NCBI RefSeq assembly: GCF_000950575.1 | Contig: NZ_CP011005.1 | Coordinates: 3,038,001-3,102,000, forward strand | Direction: 5' to 3' | Length of the DNA: 64,000 bases | From: Psychromicrobium lacuslunae | GTDB taxonomy: Bacteria > Actinomycetota > Actinomycetes > Actinomycetales > Micrococcaceae | Made by a program: the position numbers and the translations under genes | In this document: positions 35,398-43,697 of the stretch, piece after piece | Layout of the letters: every line of letters starts with the position of its first letter | How positions within the stretch are numbered: position 1 is the first letter of the stretch | Notes under the pieces: model-generated | Told to the model about the DNA's origin: nothing | The model's input: only the letters and a program-made list of their open reading frames with translations | Databases searched by the model: none

Positions 35398-36134
35398 GGA
35401 TCAGAACGATCAAACCAGAGTTTTGGCGGTCGGAGGACATCGCCTCGCTGGCTCTCGCGGACCGTCTGCTGTTCATCGGCTTGTGGTCCTATGTGGATGA
35501 TAACGGGGTTGGGCGTGATGACTCACGGATCATTCAGGCTGACCTTTTCGCGTTGGAAGATCCACTCAGTGAGTCCTCAGTGAGCGTTCAAGAAGGGTTA
35601 GACAGGCTTTTTTCTGCCGGACTTATCCACAGATATTCGGTCTCTGGAAAGCGATTTTTGCATGTCACGAATTGGGAGCTTCATCAGAAGATAAATCGGC
35701 CAACTCCGGGCCGGTACCCCCTTCCGACCTGCGACGATGCTGAAACTCACGAACCACTCACTGAGTCTTCAGTGAGTCCTCAAAGCATCCTCAGTGCTGG
35801 AACAGAGGAACAGAGGAACAGGGGAACAGTTAACAAACACTTGTCCGATGCTCACGCATCGAACGAGAAAGAATTCACCCAGTTCTATTCGAAGTATCCG
35901 AAGAAGGAAGGTAAGGAGGCTGCAAGGAGAGCGTTCAAAGCAGCCCGGAAGAAAGCGAGCCTTGGCGAGATCATGGATGGTCTCGAAAAGTACTTGGTCG
36001 CCATTGAGGGCAGGGACCGTCAATTCTGGAAACAACCCGCGACTTGGCTGAACGCCGGTAGCTGGATGGACGAGTACGACACCGTCCAGCAATCATCGTC
36101 AGCGTATTGGCGTCCGGTGGTTCGGGATGGTTGA
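35394..36134 (+). CDS. Phage replication initiator (helicase-loader/O-like)
   Basis: 246 residues starting MRIRTIKPEFWRSEDIA, the usual opening of actinophage replication proteins. Residues 1-115 form a winged-helix DNA-binding domain; a low-complexity linker (~118-150) is encoded by repeated DNA; a C-terminal domain (FYSKYPKKEGKEAARRAF ... KQPATWLNAGSW) resembles helicase-loader tails. Followed by a DnaB-type helicase in an overlapping frame. GTG start at 35394. Confidence 0.75.
   Translation: MRIRTIKPEFWRSEDIASLALADRLLFIGLWSYVDDNGVGRDDSRIIQADLFALEDPLSESSVSVQEGLDRLFSAGLIHRYSVSGKRFLHVTNWELHQKINRPTPGRYPLPTCDDAETHEPLTESSVSPQSILSAGTEEQRNRGTVNKHLSDAHASNEKEFTQFYSKYPKKEGKEAARRAFKAARKKASLGEIMDGLEKYLVAIEGRDRQFWKQPATWLNAGSWMDEYDTVQQSSSAYWRPVVRDG
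35565..35830 (+). other. Candidate phage replication origin (iterons inside the initiator gene)
   Basis: GAGTCCTCAGTGAG (35571-35584) recurs as GAGTCTTCAGTGAG (35763-35776), flanked by CTCAGTG/CACTGAG inverted pieces, then a related TCCTCAGTG at 35788-35796. Next comes an 8-bp tandem array (GGAACAGA x2, GGAACAGG, GGAACAGT; 35799-35830) running into TTAAC. The position, in the linker of the initiator gene, parallels lambda ori in gene O. Confidence 0.5.
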
Positions 36135-37422
36135 GGCGCAGCCTTTAGCGGACCTTGATGCTGAACGGTCGGTGCTGGGCAGTGTGATGCTTTCCCGGTC
36201 GGCACTGGTTGATGTGGTCGAGGTCGTGTCCGCAGCGGATTTCTACCGTCCAGCACATGAAATGATCTTTACCGCCTGCCTGGGGTTGTTCAATCGTTCG
36301 GAGCCAGTTGATCCGGTGACGGTTGCGGCTGAACTGTCCGCGCAGGGGACACTTCACAAGTGCGGCGACGCAGTCTACCTTCACGAACTGGTGCAAGCAG
36401 TTCCGACGGCGGCGAGTGGGTCGTACTATGCGGGGATTGTGGCGAATAAGGCCGGGTTGAGGCGCTTGAGTGCGGCCTTGGCTAAGGCTCATCAGGTGGT
36501 GATGAGTGGCGCTGACTCCCAATCAGCGTTGCAGGAGGCCCGATCCCTGGTGGATTCGGCTGTGCGCACTGATGAGGGGAGTTTGCGGTCGATGGGTGAA
36601 ACCATTGACGAGACGCTGAATGATCTTTCGGAACCGGTGAGATTCACGCCAACGGCGTGGGATGACCTTTCCTACCTGCTCGGCGGGTGGCGTCCGGGTG
36701 CGGTGGTGGTGATCGGGGCCAGGCCCGGCGTTGGCAAAACGGTGGTCGGGTTGCAGTCGGCTTTGGACCTGACCCGTCACGGGAACGTGCTTTTCGCATC
36801 ACTGGAAATGACCCGTAACGAACTCCAGTCCAGGGCGATAGCCCAGATCGCGAAAGTGTCCGTGAAAGACATTGACCGGCGCTCACTAACTGATGAGGCT
36901 TGGGATCGGGTAGCAAAGGCACGTAAAGACCTTGACCGGTCACTTTTTATTGACGACCGGTCCTTCCAAACCATCACCTCCATCAGATCAGCTGCCCGGA
37001 CTGTTGCACGGAAAGGACCACTGGCCGGGGTGGTCGTGGACTACGTGCAACTGATTTCGGCACCCACCGGGGATCGTCGGTCGCGTCAAGAGCAGGTAGC
37101 TGAGATCTCCAGGGGTTTGAAGATTCTGTCCAAAGAGTTGGATGTTCCCGTTCTGGCTTTGTCGCAGCTCAACCGCCAGTCAGAGTCCCGAACAGACAAA
37201 CGCCCGTCCATTGCCGATCTTCGCGAGACCGGGGCGTTGGAGCAGGACGCCGACGTGGTTTTGCTTTTGCACCGCGACCTGGACGGCGACCCATCATTGA
37301 TGAATATCGCGGTAGCTAAAAACCGTCACGGCATTACCGGCGCAGTGGAACTGACTTTTGAGGGAGCCTACTCCCGCATTACACAACGAGGCTGGCAACC
37401 AGCCTATGGAAGGAGCAACTAA
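36127..37422 (+). CDS. dnaB: Replicative DNA helicase, DnaB type
   Basis: 431 residues. DnaB N-terminal domain (DLDAERSVLGSVMLS, residues ~8-22), linker, then RecA-like motor with Walker A GARPGVGKT, Walker B VVDYVQLIS and the DnaB arginine-finger region LNRQSESR...DLRETGALEQDADVV. Ring helicase for the phage fork. Overlaps the initiator by 8 nt. Confidence 0.93.
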   Translation: MVEAQPLADLDAERSVLGSVMLSRSALVDVVEVVSAADFYRPAHEMIFTACLGLFNRSEPVDPVTVAAELSAQGTLHKCGDAVYLHELVQAVPTAASGSYYAGIVANKAGLRRLSAALAKAHQVVMSGADSQSALQEARSLVDSAVRTDEGSLRSMGETIDETLNDLSEPVRFTPTAWDDLSYLLGGWRPGAVVVIGARPGVGKTVVGLQSALDLTRHGNVLFASLEMTRNELQSRAIAQIAKVSVKDIDRRSLTDEAWDRVAKARKDLDRSLFIDDRSFQTITSIRSAARTVARKGPLAGVVVDYVQLISAPTGDRRSRQEQVAEISRGLKILSKELDVPVLALSQLNRQSESRTDKRPSIADLRETGALEQDADVVLLLHRDLDGDPSLMNIAVAKNRHGITGAVELTFEGAYSRITQRGWQPAYGRSN

Positions 37423-37844
37423 TGGCTCAAGTGAATTTTCACGGCTGGCTGTCCGCTGATACGGATCTCAGATTCAGTCAGAACGGCCTAGCAATACTGA
37501 CCTTGAAGGTTCCCGAAAACCATTCAAAACGGAACCAGAGTGGTGGATGGGATCAGACCGGCACCACCTGGTGGAAAGTGACCTTCTTCGGCGCTCTCGC
37601 TGAGCTGTGGGGCAATGCCGGATTGAAAAAGGGGACACACGTTGAGATCTCGGGACCATCGAAAACCGAGACTTGGCAGGGCCAAAACGGGGAGAACATG
37701 TCCGTCCTGGCGGTCACTGACCCGGCGATGAAAATCATCACCGACAAACCCAAAGCAGGGGATGGGGATAACCCGTGGTCCACCCCGACTGCTAGTCAGA
37801 ATGCGAGCTGGGGTGAGCCAAACAATGATGAGCCGCCTTTCTGA
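37422..37844 (+). CDS. ssb: Single-stranded DNA-binding protein
   Basis: 140 residues: OB-fold with the LTLKVPENHSKRNQSGGW strand, WWKVTFFGALAELW core and GTHVEISG, and a C-terminal acidic tip DEPPF that recruits partners. ATG shares a base with the helicase stop (TAATG). Confidence 0.9.
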   Translation: MAQVNFHGWLSADTDLRFSQNGLAILTLKVPENHSKRNQSGGWDQTGTTWWKVTFFGALAELWGNAGLKKGTHVEISGPSKTETWQGQNGENMSVLAVTDPAMKIITDKPKAGDGDNPWSTPTASQNASWGEPNNDEPPF

Positions 37845-38037
37845 TCCGCAACCCGATTCGAGGATGTCTGTCTACCGCTCGAAGACCCCAGGTCGAAGTA
37901 CGTGGCATATCGCATGGGTGGGCAACCCTCACCCCGTCTACGAGACTTTCAACGATTGGGAGTCAGCTCTCAGGACTGCTCTCGAAGTAGTCCAGGATGA
38001 CCACCGCGCAGCATTGGAGATCGAACCATGCTCGTAA
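37828..38037 (+). CDS. Hypothetical phage protein
   Basis: 69 residues overlapping the ssb stop by 17 nt; strand-rich (RSTWHIAWVGNPHPVYETFNDWESALRTAL). A start at 37864 is possible but its GAGG would touch the ATG. Confidence 0.5.
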   Translation: MSRLSDPQPDSRMSVYRSKTPGRSTWHIAWVGNPHPVYETFNDWESALRTALEVVQDDHRAALEIEPCS

Positions 38038-38381
38038 CGCTCACCATTCCGAAGGCTGATGAGTGGTTGAACTCCAATGACCGGCGACACCATATGGCGC
38101 GCTGGAGGATAGGCCGAACTTGGCGGGAAGCGGCCAAGGTTTACGCTATCAAGGCCAAGCTACCACACCTGCAAAAAGCACGGATCACCGCCACCATTCA
38201 CCGGGCAAGGTCCAACCGGTCCGACGCCCTCAACTTCGCGCCGACGATCAAACCCATCATTGATGGCTTGATCGACTATGGGCTACTACCTGATGACGAC
38301 GACAAACACCTGTTGGTAGACGTTCGAGGAGGCGTTGCCGGTACGCCAAGGGTTGAGCTGGTGATCGAAGATCTACTCTGA
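38028..38381 (+). CDS. rusA: RusA-family Holliday junction resolvase
   Basis: 117 residues. Metal-binding signature: DALNFAPTIKPIIDGLIDYG followed by LLPDDDDKHL and a late basic/beta segment, as in RusA nucleases that cut four-way junctions. Overlaps the previous gene by 10 nt. Confidence 0.85.
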   Translation: MLVTLTIPKADEWLNSNDRRHHMARWRIGRTWREAAKVYAIKAKLPHLQKARITATIHRARSNRSDALNFAPTIKPIIDGLIDYGLLPDDDDKHLLVDVRGGVAGTPRVELVIEDLL

Positions 38382-38421
38382 CTTCGCATTTGCCGCGTTC
38401 ATGAGAAAAACAACGAAAACG

Positions 38422-38445
38422 AGCCGCCCCAGGGCGGCTTTCCTA
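38422..38445 (+). terminator. Terminator-like hairpin ahead of a ribosome binding site
   Basis: AGCCGCC (38422-38428) pairs with GGCGGCT (38433-38439), followed by TTTCCT; AAAGGAGG and the ATG at 38464 come next. Confidence 0.65.
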
Positions 38446-38463
38446 CTTAAAGGAGGCCGCGAA

Positions 38464-38712
38464 ATGAGCGCCCAACATCTTGAAGCAACTGGTTTCGTCC
38501 AGCTAGCCAATCGCTCAGCTGGCTACTATAGGACTCTTCGGGTTATCAAGGTCACCCAAGAAAGGCCGGACAGGCTTGAACCTGGTGCCATTATCGTGAA
38601 GGTCCGATTCCGCATCCCCGCCGCAGCGTTCGAACCACTCGAACCTACCGCCACCATCGAAGTACCCGCCGATTTGATCCAGCACGAGATCGCAGCGGAG
38701 GCCACGAAATGA
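38464..38712 (+). CDS. Hypothetical phage protein
   Basis: 82 residues, beta-rich (TLRVIKVTQERPDRLEPGAII ... ATIEVPADL). Strong AAAGGAGG upstream makes ATG 38464 the start rather than 38401. Confidence 0.55.
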   Translation: MSAQHLEATGFVQLANRSAGYYRTLRVIKVTQERPDRLEPGAIIVKVRFRIPAAAFEPLEPTATIEVPADLIQHEIAAEATK

Positions 38713-39362
38713 GCCTTTATTACCAGGATGATCAAGTGACTCTGTTTCACGGCGACTGTTTAGAAGAGACCGATTGGACCACAGCCGATGTCCTCGTCGC
38801 CGATCCTCCTTACGGGATAGGGTGGCAGCAGTCAGGATATTCCAACGGCAGACCTCATCCTGGCATCCAAAATGATGAAGACATCAGCACACGAGACGCC
38901 GCCCTGAAGCTCTGGGGGACCAAGCCCGGATTAGTTTTTGGCGATATCAGAAAGCCATTCCCCAACGAAACACGAAGAGTCCTGGTCTGGAAGAAACCAG
39001 CTGATAGCGGCCTCCAAGGCTCCACAATCTGGCGCAAAGATTGGGAACCGATTTTCAGGATCGGCAACTGGCCTCAACGCCCTGCGGTAAATTCTTCAAT
39101 TATCCCCACTGGCGCGGGAAGCCACAGGTCGTATGCCCAGGGAGTCCATCCGCACGCCAAGCCGCAAGACGTACTCCAACGATTAATCACACTATGTCCC
39201 CCCGGTATTATTGCAGACCCTTTCACTGGGTCAGGCTCAACTTTGATAGCGGCAAAGGCTCTAGGTCGCAAAGCTATTGGGGTCGAGTTGGAGGAAAAGT
39301 ATTGCGAGATAGCGGCACGGCGATTGTCTCAGGGTGTGCTTGATTTCGGGGAGTCAGCATGA
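38709..39362 (+). CDS. DNA N-methyltransferase (N6-adenine or N4-cytosine)
   Basis: 217 residues. Catalytic DPPYGIG (motif IV, ~residues 36-42) precedes FTGSGSTLIAAKALGRKAIGVE (motif I, SAM binding, ~180-200), the beta-class order. Target-recognition part between them. No restriction enzyme is nearby, so an orphan enzyme, probably protecting phage DNA. ATGA overlap at its start. Confidence 0.88.
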   Translation: MSLYYQDDQVTLFHGDCLEETDWTTADVLVADPPYGIGWQQSGYSNGRPHPGIQNDEDISTRDAALKLWGTKPGLVFGDIRKPFPNETRRVLVWKKPADSGLQGSTIWRKDWEPIFRIGNWPQRPAVNSSIIPTGAGSHRSYAQGVHPHAKPQDVLQRLITLCPPGIIADPFTGSGSTLIAAKALGRKAIGVELEEKYCEIAARRLSQGVLDFGESA

Positions 39363-39778
39363 GCCGCCCGATTCTTGCGCGTGATGTGCGGCCCGGCGAC
39401 ACCGTGCGAGAAAACCGCGATATAGCCGACATGGCGGCGGTCTTCACGTTCCCGGTCGCCAAAGTTGAACCATACAAGAATGGCAAGTGGATTCGCCTTG
39501 CGACGACTAGGGGCGTGATCAGAAACTACAGCCCAGACGATGAGCTGACCCTTATTGATCGTCCGGCCCCGCAACTGCCTACCGAGCCTGGCAGCGTGAT
39601 TATTGCGTATGAGGTGCGCGGGGTCAGGAACGAGGACGGGTGGCGGATGATGCTCACCAGTGGCGAGGCCTGCCCCTGGATATCCAGCCAATACGTTGAT
39701 GGTTACCCGTGGCACGACCCGGAGCACATCACTGACTGGTTGCCTGCGACCGTCACCACCAAGGAGACAGAGCAATGA
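39359..39778 (+). CDS. Hypothetical phage protein
   Basis: 139 residues, mostly beta strands with charged loops; no motif recognised. ATGA overlap with the methyltransferase gene. Confidence 0.5.
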   Translation: MSRPILARDVRPGDTVRENRDIADMAAVFTFPVAKVEPYKNGKWIRLATTRGVIRNYSPDDELTLIDRPAPQLPTEPGSVIIAYEVRGVRNEDGWRMMLTSGEACPWISSQYVDGYPWHDPEHITDWLPATVTTKETEQ

Positions 39779-39978
39779 GCGCGGCATATGTTCGCCGCTA
39801 CTACGGTGTGCCAGCTAAACGCGGCGTGAGAGTGACCGTTGAGGGGCGGCCCGGTGTCATCGTCTCTTTCCCTGAGCAGTACATCGGAGTCCGGCTAGAC
39901 GGCGAAAAGCGTACTTCGCGTTGCCACCCAACTTGGGGAGTCGAATACCCCGAACCAACCGAACTGGAGTCGAAATGA
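39775..39978 (+). CDS. Small basic phage protein
   Basis: 67 residues, YYGVPAKRGVRVTVEGRPGVIVSF: a compact beta fold with one Cys. Widespread-looking actinophage type, unknown function. Confidence 0.55.
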   Translation: MSAAYVRRYYGVPAKRGVRVTVEGRPGVIVSFPEQYIGVRLDGEKRTSRCHPTWGVEYPEPTELESK

Positions 39979-40133
39979 TCACGCTCCACATTGGCACTTG
40001 TTGGGCCTGCGAGTGGGAGTCGCGGGCCGTCGATTCTGAGGACGATGCACGGGAGCTTGAAGATCATCACTGGGACAGTGAACACAAGCCGAAGCACAAA
40101 GCCACCCAACCAACCGAACAGGAGCCCCGATGA
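39975..40133 (+). CDS. Small Cys/His phage protein
   Basis: 52 residues with CWAC and HHWDSEHKPKH, a plausible zinc-binding pair. ATGA overlaps at both ends. Confidence 0.5.
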   Translation: MITLHIGTCWACEWESRAVDSEDDARELEDHHWDSEHKPKHKATQPTEQEPR

Positions 40134-40312
40134 TCAGCTTGAAAGAAATGGGTGACAGCGAGATAGCTGACCTAGCGACCACTCAGGCCAACTTGGTTGT
40201 CAGGTCGGTTCTTGAGCGTAAATCACGCATCGCGTTTGACCGGGCGAAGAACTGGGAACTGATCGAGGAAGAGCGCAAGAAGCGCCGCAGCGAGACGAAG
40301 GAGCGGTCATGA
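40130..40312 (+). CDS. Small helical phage protein
   Basis: 60 residues, highly charged helix (ERKKRRSETKERS end). No family recognised. Confidence 0.45.
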   Translation: MISLKEMGDSEIADLATTQANLVVRSVLERKSRIAFDRAKNWELIEEERKKRRSETKERS

Positions 40313-40608
40313 GCGAACAAGAACAATTAGCCGCCCTCATCTACCGATCATCTGGGAGCCAATTCTTCCCCACGATCTGCGCATTTGTTGCAGACAACAT
40401 CATTGCTTCACCCTGGCTTGCTGCCCGTGACGCACGCATAAGGGCCGAAACGCTCAACGAAGCCGCCAGATGGCTTGAAGAAGACTGGCAGCTCATCGAC
40501 GCTGAGCAAAAGCACCTCATAAGAATTCCGGCCGTGGTCAAGGCTATGCGGAAGGTGGTCCGACAAATCAGAACGTTGGCTGACCGTGCCAAGGAGGAAA
40601 TACTGTGA
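40309..40608 (+). CDS. Hypothetical helical phage protein
   Basis: 99 residues, a helical protein with AARDARIRAETLNEAARWLEEDW, a segment found in many actinophage early genes. Function unknown. Confidence 0.55.
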   Translation: MSEQEQLAALIYRSSGSQFFPTICAFVADNIIASPWLAARDARIRAETLNEAARWLEEDWQLIDAEQKHLIRIPAVVKAMRKVVRQIRTLADRAKEEIL

Positions 40609-40817
40609 GCGACCTGACCCCGACCCAAGTCCACGTACTGCGAGCCGTGGCTGAGAATCGCCTATACGAGCCGAGCAGCATGACCCCTGCGCTGGCTTTC
40701 ACTGCCGAGAACTGGGCCGCTCTCGAATGGTTAGAGACTCAAGGCTTCATCAGCCGCTTCACCCGCTACGCCCGGCCCGACTACACACTCACCCCAAAAG
40801 GACACGAAGCATTATGA
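40605..40817 (+). CDS. Small winged-helix-like phage protein
   Basis: 70 residues: LTPTQVHVLRAVAEN, a recognition-like helix AALEWLETQGFISR and a RPDYTLTPKGHEAL wing, the layout of MarR-like winged helices. Possibly a small regulator. Confidence 0.5.
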   Translation: MSDLTPTQVHVLRAVAENRLYEPSSMTPALAFTAENWAALEWLETQGFISRFTRYARPDYTLTPKGHEAL

Positions 40818-41197
40818 CCGCTACTGAGCGCCTACGCGACCTGCTTACGGTTGAGGCCGCAGCAACACCCGGACCCTGGACGGTGAACGGGTTTGATTGC
40901 CTTGTCGACGCGGACGGTGAGCCGCTTCTTTCGTCCAGCATCGCAGGCGACCCATGGGTAAAGGATCCAAAAGATGACAAGTTCATCATTGAGGCGCGGA
41001 ACAACCTCCAACCACTCACACAAGCCGTCTTAGACGTGCTAAAGGTACACAGGGATGGAGGGGTGTGGGAATTCAATGACAGCCGCGATTATTTCGGCGA
41101 CGATGAAAAACCCCATTGGTGTAAAGGCTGCGACGATAACTGGCCGTGCCCGACCGTGCAGGCCATCACCAAACACCTAGGAGACAACGATGAGTGA
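40814..41197 (+). CDS. Ea22-like hypothetical protein
   Basis: 127 residues with ATPGPW near the start and KFIIEARNNLQPLTQAVLDVL, a motif pair shared by many phage early proteins, plus CKGCDDNWPC near the end. Confidence 0.55.
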   Translation: MTATERLRDLLTVEAAATPGPWTVNGFDCLVDADGEPLLSSSIAGDPWVKDPKDDKFIIEARNNLQPLTQAVLDVLKVHRDGGVWEFNDSRDYFGDDEKPHWCKGCDDNWPCPTVQAITKHLGDNDE

Positions 41198-41378
41198 GAC
41201 GACTCAAGACTTTTTCGAACTGAAACTCACAATGGACAGCGGCAGCGAAATAACGATCCACGTCTCAGGCTTCGCTAACAGGACTGAAGGCTTCAAGGCA
41301 CTTCTTGCCGCAGCTCAACCCCAACTTCTGATGCGTGCAGTTCAGGAGTTCGACCAGATGGATGAAAACGATGAGTGA
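41190..41378 (+). CDS. Small acidic phage protein
   Basis: 62 residues, FFELKLTMDSGSEITIHV strands then a helix. Unknown function; overlaps both neighbours. Confidence 0.45.
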   Translation: MSETTQDFFELKLTMDSGSEITIHVSGFANRTEGFKALLAAAQPQLLMRAVQEFDQMDENDE

Positions 41379-41685
41379 CAACCTACGCCAAGCACTACTT
41401 CGGCTGATCCTTTCGGTTGAGCGGGATGCAGACGACCATGCCGGGCAGCGCACTGACGACTACAACGAGGGTCTTGACGAAGGCGCTTTGGGCGTTATTC
41501 AAGAACTAAAGAGAGTCCTGAACGCGTTCCCGGAGCCGGAAACCACGACCGAGTGGGCCACGCGTGACGAACAAGGAACTGTCCGGGTCTATGAGGACGA
41601 GGCGGGAGCGCGCCATATTGCTGAGGTCACAGGCGAAGAGCTGATCACCCGCCAAGTCGGGGCATGGCAGAAAGCGAGCAAATGA
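41371..41685 (+). CDS. Hypothetical phage protein
   Basis: 104 residues starting MSDNLRQALLRLI; acidic, with a His/Asp-rich DADDHAGQRTDDYNEGLDEG stretch. Start at 41371 chosen for the overlap with the previous stop. Confidence 0.45.
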   Translation: MSDNLRQALLRLILSVERDADDHAGQRTDDYNEGLDEGALGVIQELKRVLNAFPEPETTTEWATRDEQGTVRVYEDEAGARHIAEVTGEELITRQVGAWQKASK

Positions 41686-42119
41686 TGACTTACATCTTTA
41701 CCGACAGTGATGGCGAAACTCTGGAGATTGGGGGCATTTCCCGCGCCCCGAAGATCGTCATAACCACCTCAGGCTACAGTGTCAATGTTCCGGACAATCA
41801 AGTCCCTGAACTGGTTTTGAACATGCTTGAAGCCGCTGGGTTCGGCGCGGGGTCAGAAGTCTTTATCGGTGACGCCGTCATGGAACTGAGGAAGCACCTA
41901 TTCGCGGTCAAGGCTGAGGCGGCACGGTTGGCGGACATGGAAGCCGAAGCCGACCGCAACGCATTAGAGGCCGAAGCGCAACGATTTTATGAGACCTGGG
42001 CTGGTGGTGAGCGCGGATCGGGGGTTGCTCCCTATCGCTTACTTGGCGAGAGAAGTAAGCAGAAATGGCGTGATGTGGCTCTCACTGCGCGGCGAATCAA
42101 CCAAGACGGTGCAGCATGA
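41682..42119 (+). CDS. Hypothetical phage protein with coiled coil
   Basis: 145 residues: an N-terminal beta part and a long Ala/Glu helix (VKAEAARLADMEAEADRNAL region) predicted to coil. ATGA overlap supports 41682. Confidence 0.5.
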   Translation: MMTYIFTDSDGETLEIGGISRAPKIVITTSGYSVNVPDNQVPELVLNMLEAAGFGAGSEVFIGDAVMELRKHLFAVKAEAARLADMEAEADRNALEAEAQRFYETWAGGERGSGVAPYRLLGERSKQKWRDVALTARRINQDGAA

Positions 42120-42535
42120 GCGGGATCAACTTTGATTGCCAGTGTGGGAACTGCACCAAGTGTCACTATGACCAGCGCTACCGCATCGTAACCATCCAGG
42201 ACAAGACTGCACTAGCTCAAGCAATGCAGGACTACTACGACTGGGACTGCTACAGCGGACACAAGGCTATGGTCGTTCTTGATTCTTGGGGGCAGCCTTG
42301 GATCATCGCTGACGACGAGTGGGACGATGTCACCTACGCTTGGAGGCCCAAGTACTCCGAGAACGAAGACGGCGAAGAAGACACCACGCACACTGTGCTG
42401 CTGACCGAGTTCGAAGAACGCCGATTCCCTTTGCGCGTCCTTTCGTGGCCCGGCTACGAGACTTTGCTTCGCAGGGAAGAACCCACTGAGTTTCAGGGCT
42501 GGCTCAAGGAATTCAGAGAGGATAATGCCTCATGA
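42116..42535 (+). CDS. Hypothetical phage protein with Cys cluster
   Basis: 139 residues starting with CQCGNCTKCHY, a likely metal site, followed by a Tyr/Trp/Asp-rich domain. Function unknown. Confidence 0.5.
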   Translation: MSGINFDCQCGNCTKCHYDQRYRIVTIQDKTALAQAMQDYYDWDCYSGHKAMVVLDSWGQPWIIADDEWDDVTYAWRPKYSENEDGEEDTTHTVLLTEFEERRFPLRVLSWPGYETLLRREEPTEFQGWLKEFREDNAS

Positions 42536-42792
42536 GCCGGGGCCAACTTGCACGCACGCCCGCGGACTTCCCACGCATGAAACACCGCGCAGCCGGACGG
42601 TTAGCGAAGAGGCGGCTGGAGCAGTGGTTACGCAGCATCAACTGGGATGCAAAATTTATCGGCGGCCCCGATGACAAGCCCTTATCAAAGACAGGGGTGC
42701 TGATGGTCGCACCAGAAGGCACACCAATAAGCGACAAGGCCGCATGGACGGAAATTAGCGGCTACCTCAGCGTGGATGGAGTGGCGTTATGA
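42532..42792 (+). CDS. Hypothetical phage protein (MSRGQ-ARTP N-terminus, paralogue 1)
   Basis: 86 residues. The opening MSRGQLARTPADFPRMKHRA matches the opening of the gene at 43690 in 14 of 20 positions by eye; the rest differs. Confidence 0.5.
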   Translation: MSRGQLARTPADFPRMKHRAAGRLAKRRLEQWLRSINWDAKFIGGPDDKPLSKTGVLMVAPEGTPISDKAAWTEISGYLSVDGVAL

Positions 42793-42845
42793 GTAGGCCC
42801 CTAGAGTTTGTCACCACATCCAACTACGACCAAGCAGGCAACTAA
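42789..42845 (+). CDS. Possible 18-residue linking peptide
   Basis: ATGA overlap with the preceding gene and TAATG overlap with the next one. It could just pass ribosomes from one gene to the next. Confidence 0.3.
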   Translation: MSRPLEFVTTSNYDQAGN

Positions 42846-43063
42846 TGACCAAACACGAGAACCTTCACGAAGCGATGCAGGCACTTCGAGAAAGCATCGG
42901 GCTAGTGCTAAAGGAAGAGGAAGCCGAACTAGTCAAAGCGGGATCAAACCGAGACGCCAAAATGTGGGGAACACTCGCTGCCATTCAGCAAAACATTGAC
43001 TGGGCACTAGCAGAACACCCCCACCAAGGAGAACACAAATGGCCCAAATCAACCAAGAGCTAG
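42845..43063 (+). CDS. Small helical phage protein
   Basis: 72 residues, ENLHEAMQALRESIGLVLKEEEAELVKAG helices. Unknown function. TAATG start. Confidence 0.5.
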   Translation: MTKHENLHEAMQALRESIGLVLKEEEAELVKAGSNRDAKMWGTLAAIQQNIDWALAEHPHQGEHKWPKSTKS

Positions 43064-43326
43064 CCGCCGCGAAAGAAGCAGGCGTAACCGTGGAACAAGT
43101 CCAAGCCATCACCGCCGAAGCCATCAGACGACAACAAGAACCAATTATGCGTGATGAACTCTACCGGCCCCCGGTCAACGGGTGGGTAGACATCTGCAAC
43201 CTATGCGGACAACTCTTCGAAGATCGAAACCCGGGCAGGCTAAAAGCGCGAGGGAATGCACACTACGCCTGGCACAACCAGATCGAAGTCCGACTCCGCA
43301 AACTCGAACAAGCGACAGCCAGGTAA
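43039..43326 (+). CDS. Phage protein with C2H2-like zinc finger
   Basis: 95 residues. N-terminal helical part, then CNLCGQLFEDRNPGRLKARGNAHYAWH in pieces: Cys-x2-Cys and His-x3-His spaced as a zinc finger (residues ~52-80). Likely binds nucleic acid. Confidence 0.6.
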   Translation: MAQINQELAAAKEAGVTVEQVQAITAEAIRRQQEPIMRDELYRPPVNGWVDICNLCGQLFEDRNPGRLKARGNAHYAWHNQIEVRLRKLEQATAR

Positions 43327-43342
43327 CACCACCGCACACCAT

Positions 43343-43367
43343 GGACCGTCTATCGGCGGTCCTTTTT
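43343..43367 (+). terminator. Terminator-like hairpin ahead of a ribosome binding site
   Basis: GGACCG (43343-43348) pairs with CGGTCC (43357-43362), then TTTTT; AAAAGGAGG and the ATG at 43389 follow. Confidence 0.7.
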
Positions 43368-43388
43368 CATGCCCAAAAGGAGGCAACA

Positions 43389-43697
43389 ATGGAATTACTA
43401 GCAACGTCGCTGCTCTGCTTATCGGTAGCCTTAGCAGCAGCCCTGACAACACATGCTCTTGTTGCCCGCAAATACGAACAGATCACGCGGGAGCAGTTCG
43501 ACTGGCGGCTAACTCTGGCTTTATGGTTTGGGGCAATTCTCGCCAACATCTCCAACACTGTTGAGCGGTCACCTATAGCGTTCACTCTCGGGCTGGTGCT
43601 CAACATCCTCGTTATCGCGACCTCAGTTCGCAGCATTGTCAGGAACATCCTTGTGCGTCGTCGCAGGAAACTTGAGCAAGGAAGCCCGGATGAGTAG
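43389..43697 (+). CDS. Small membrane protein
   Basis: 102 residues with three hydrophobic helices and a basic tail (RSIVRNILVRRRRK). Start at 43389 supported by AAAAGGAGG. Possibly holin-like or exclusion; position in the early block makes holin unlikely. Confidence 0.55.
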   Translation: MELLATSLLCLSVALAAALTTHALVARKYEQITREQFDWRLTLALWFGAILANISNTVERSPIAFTLGLVLNILVIATSVRSIVRNILVRRRRKLEQGSPDE

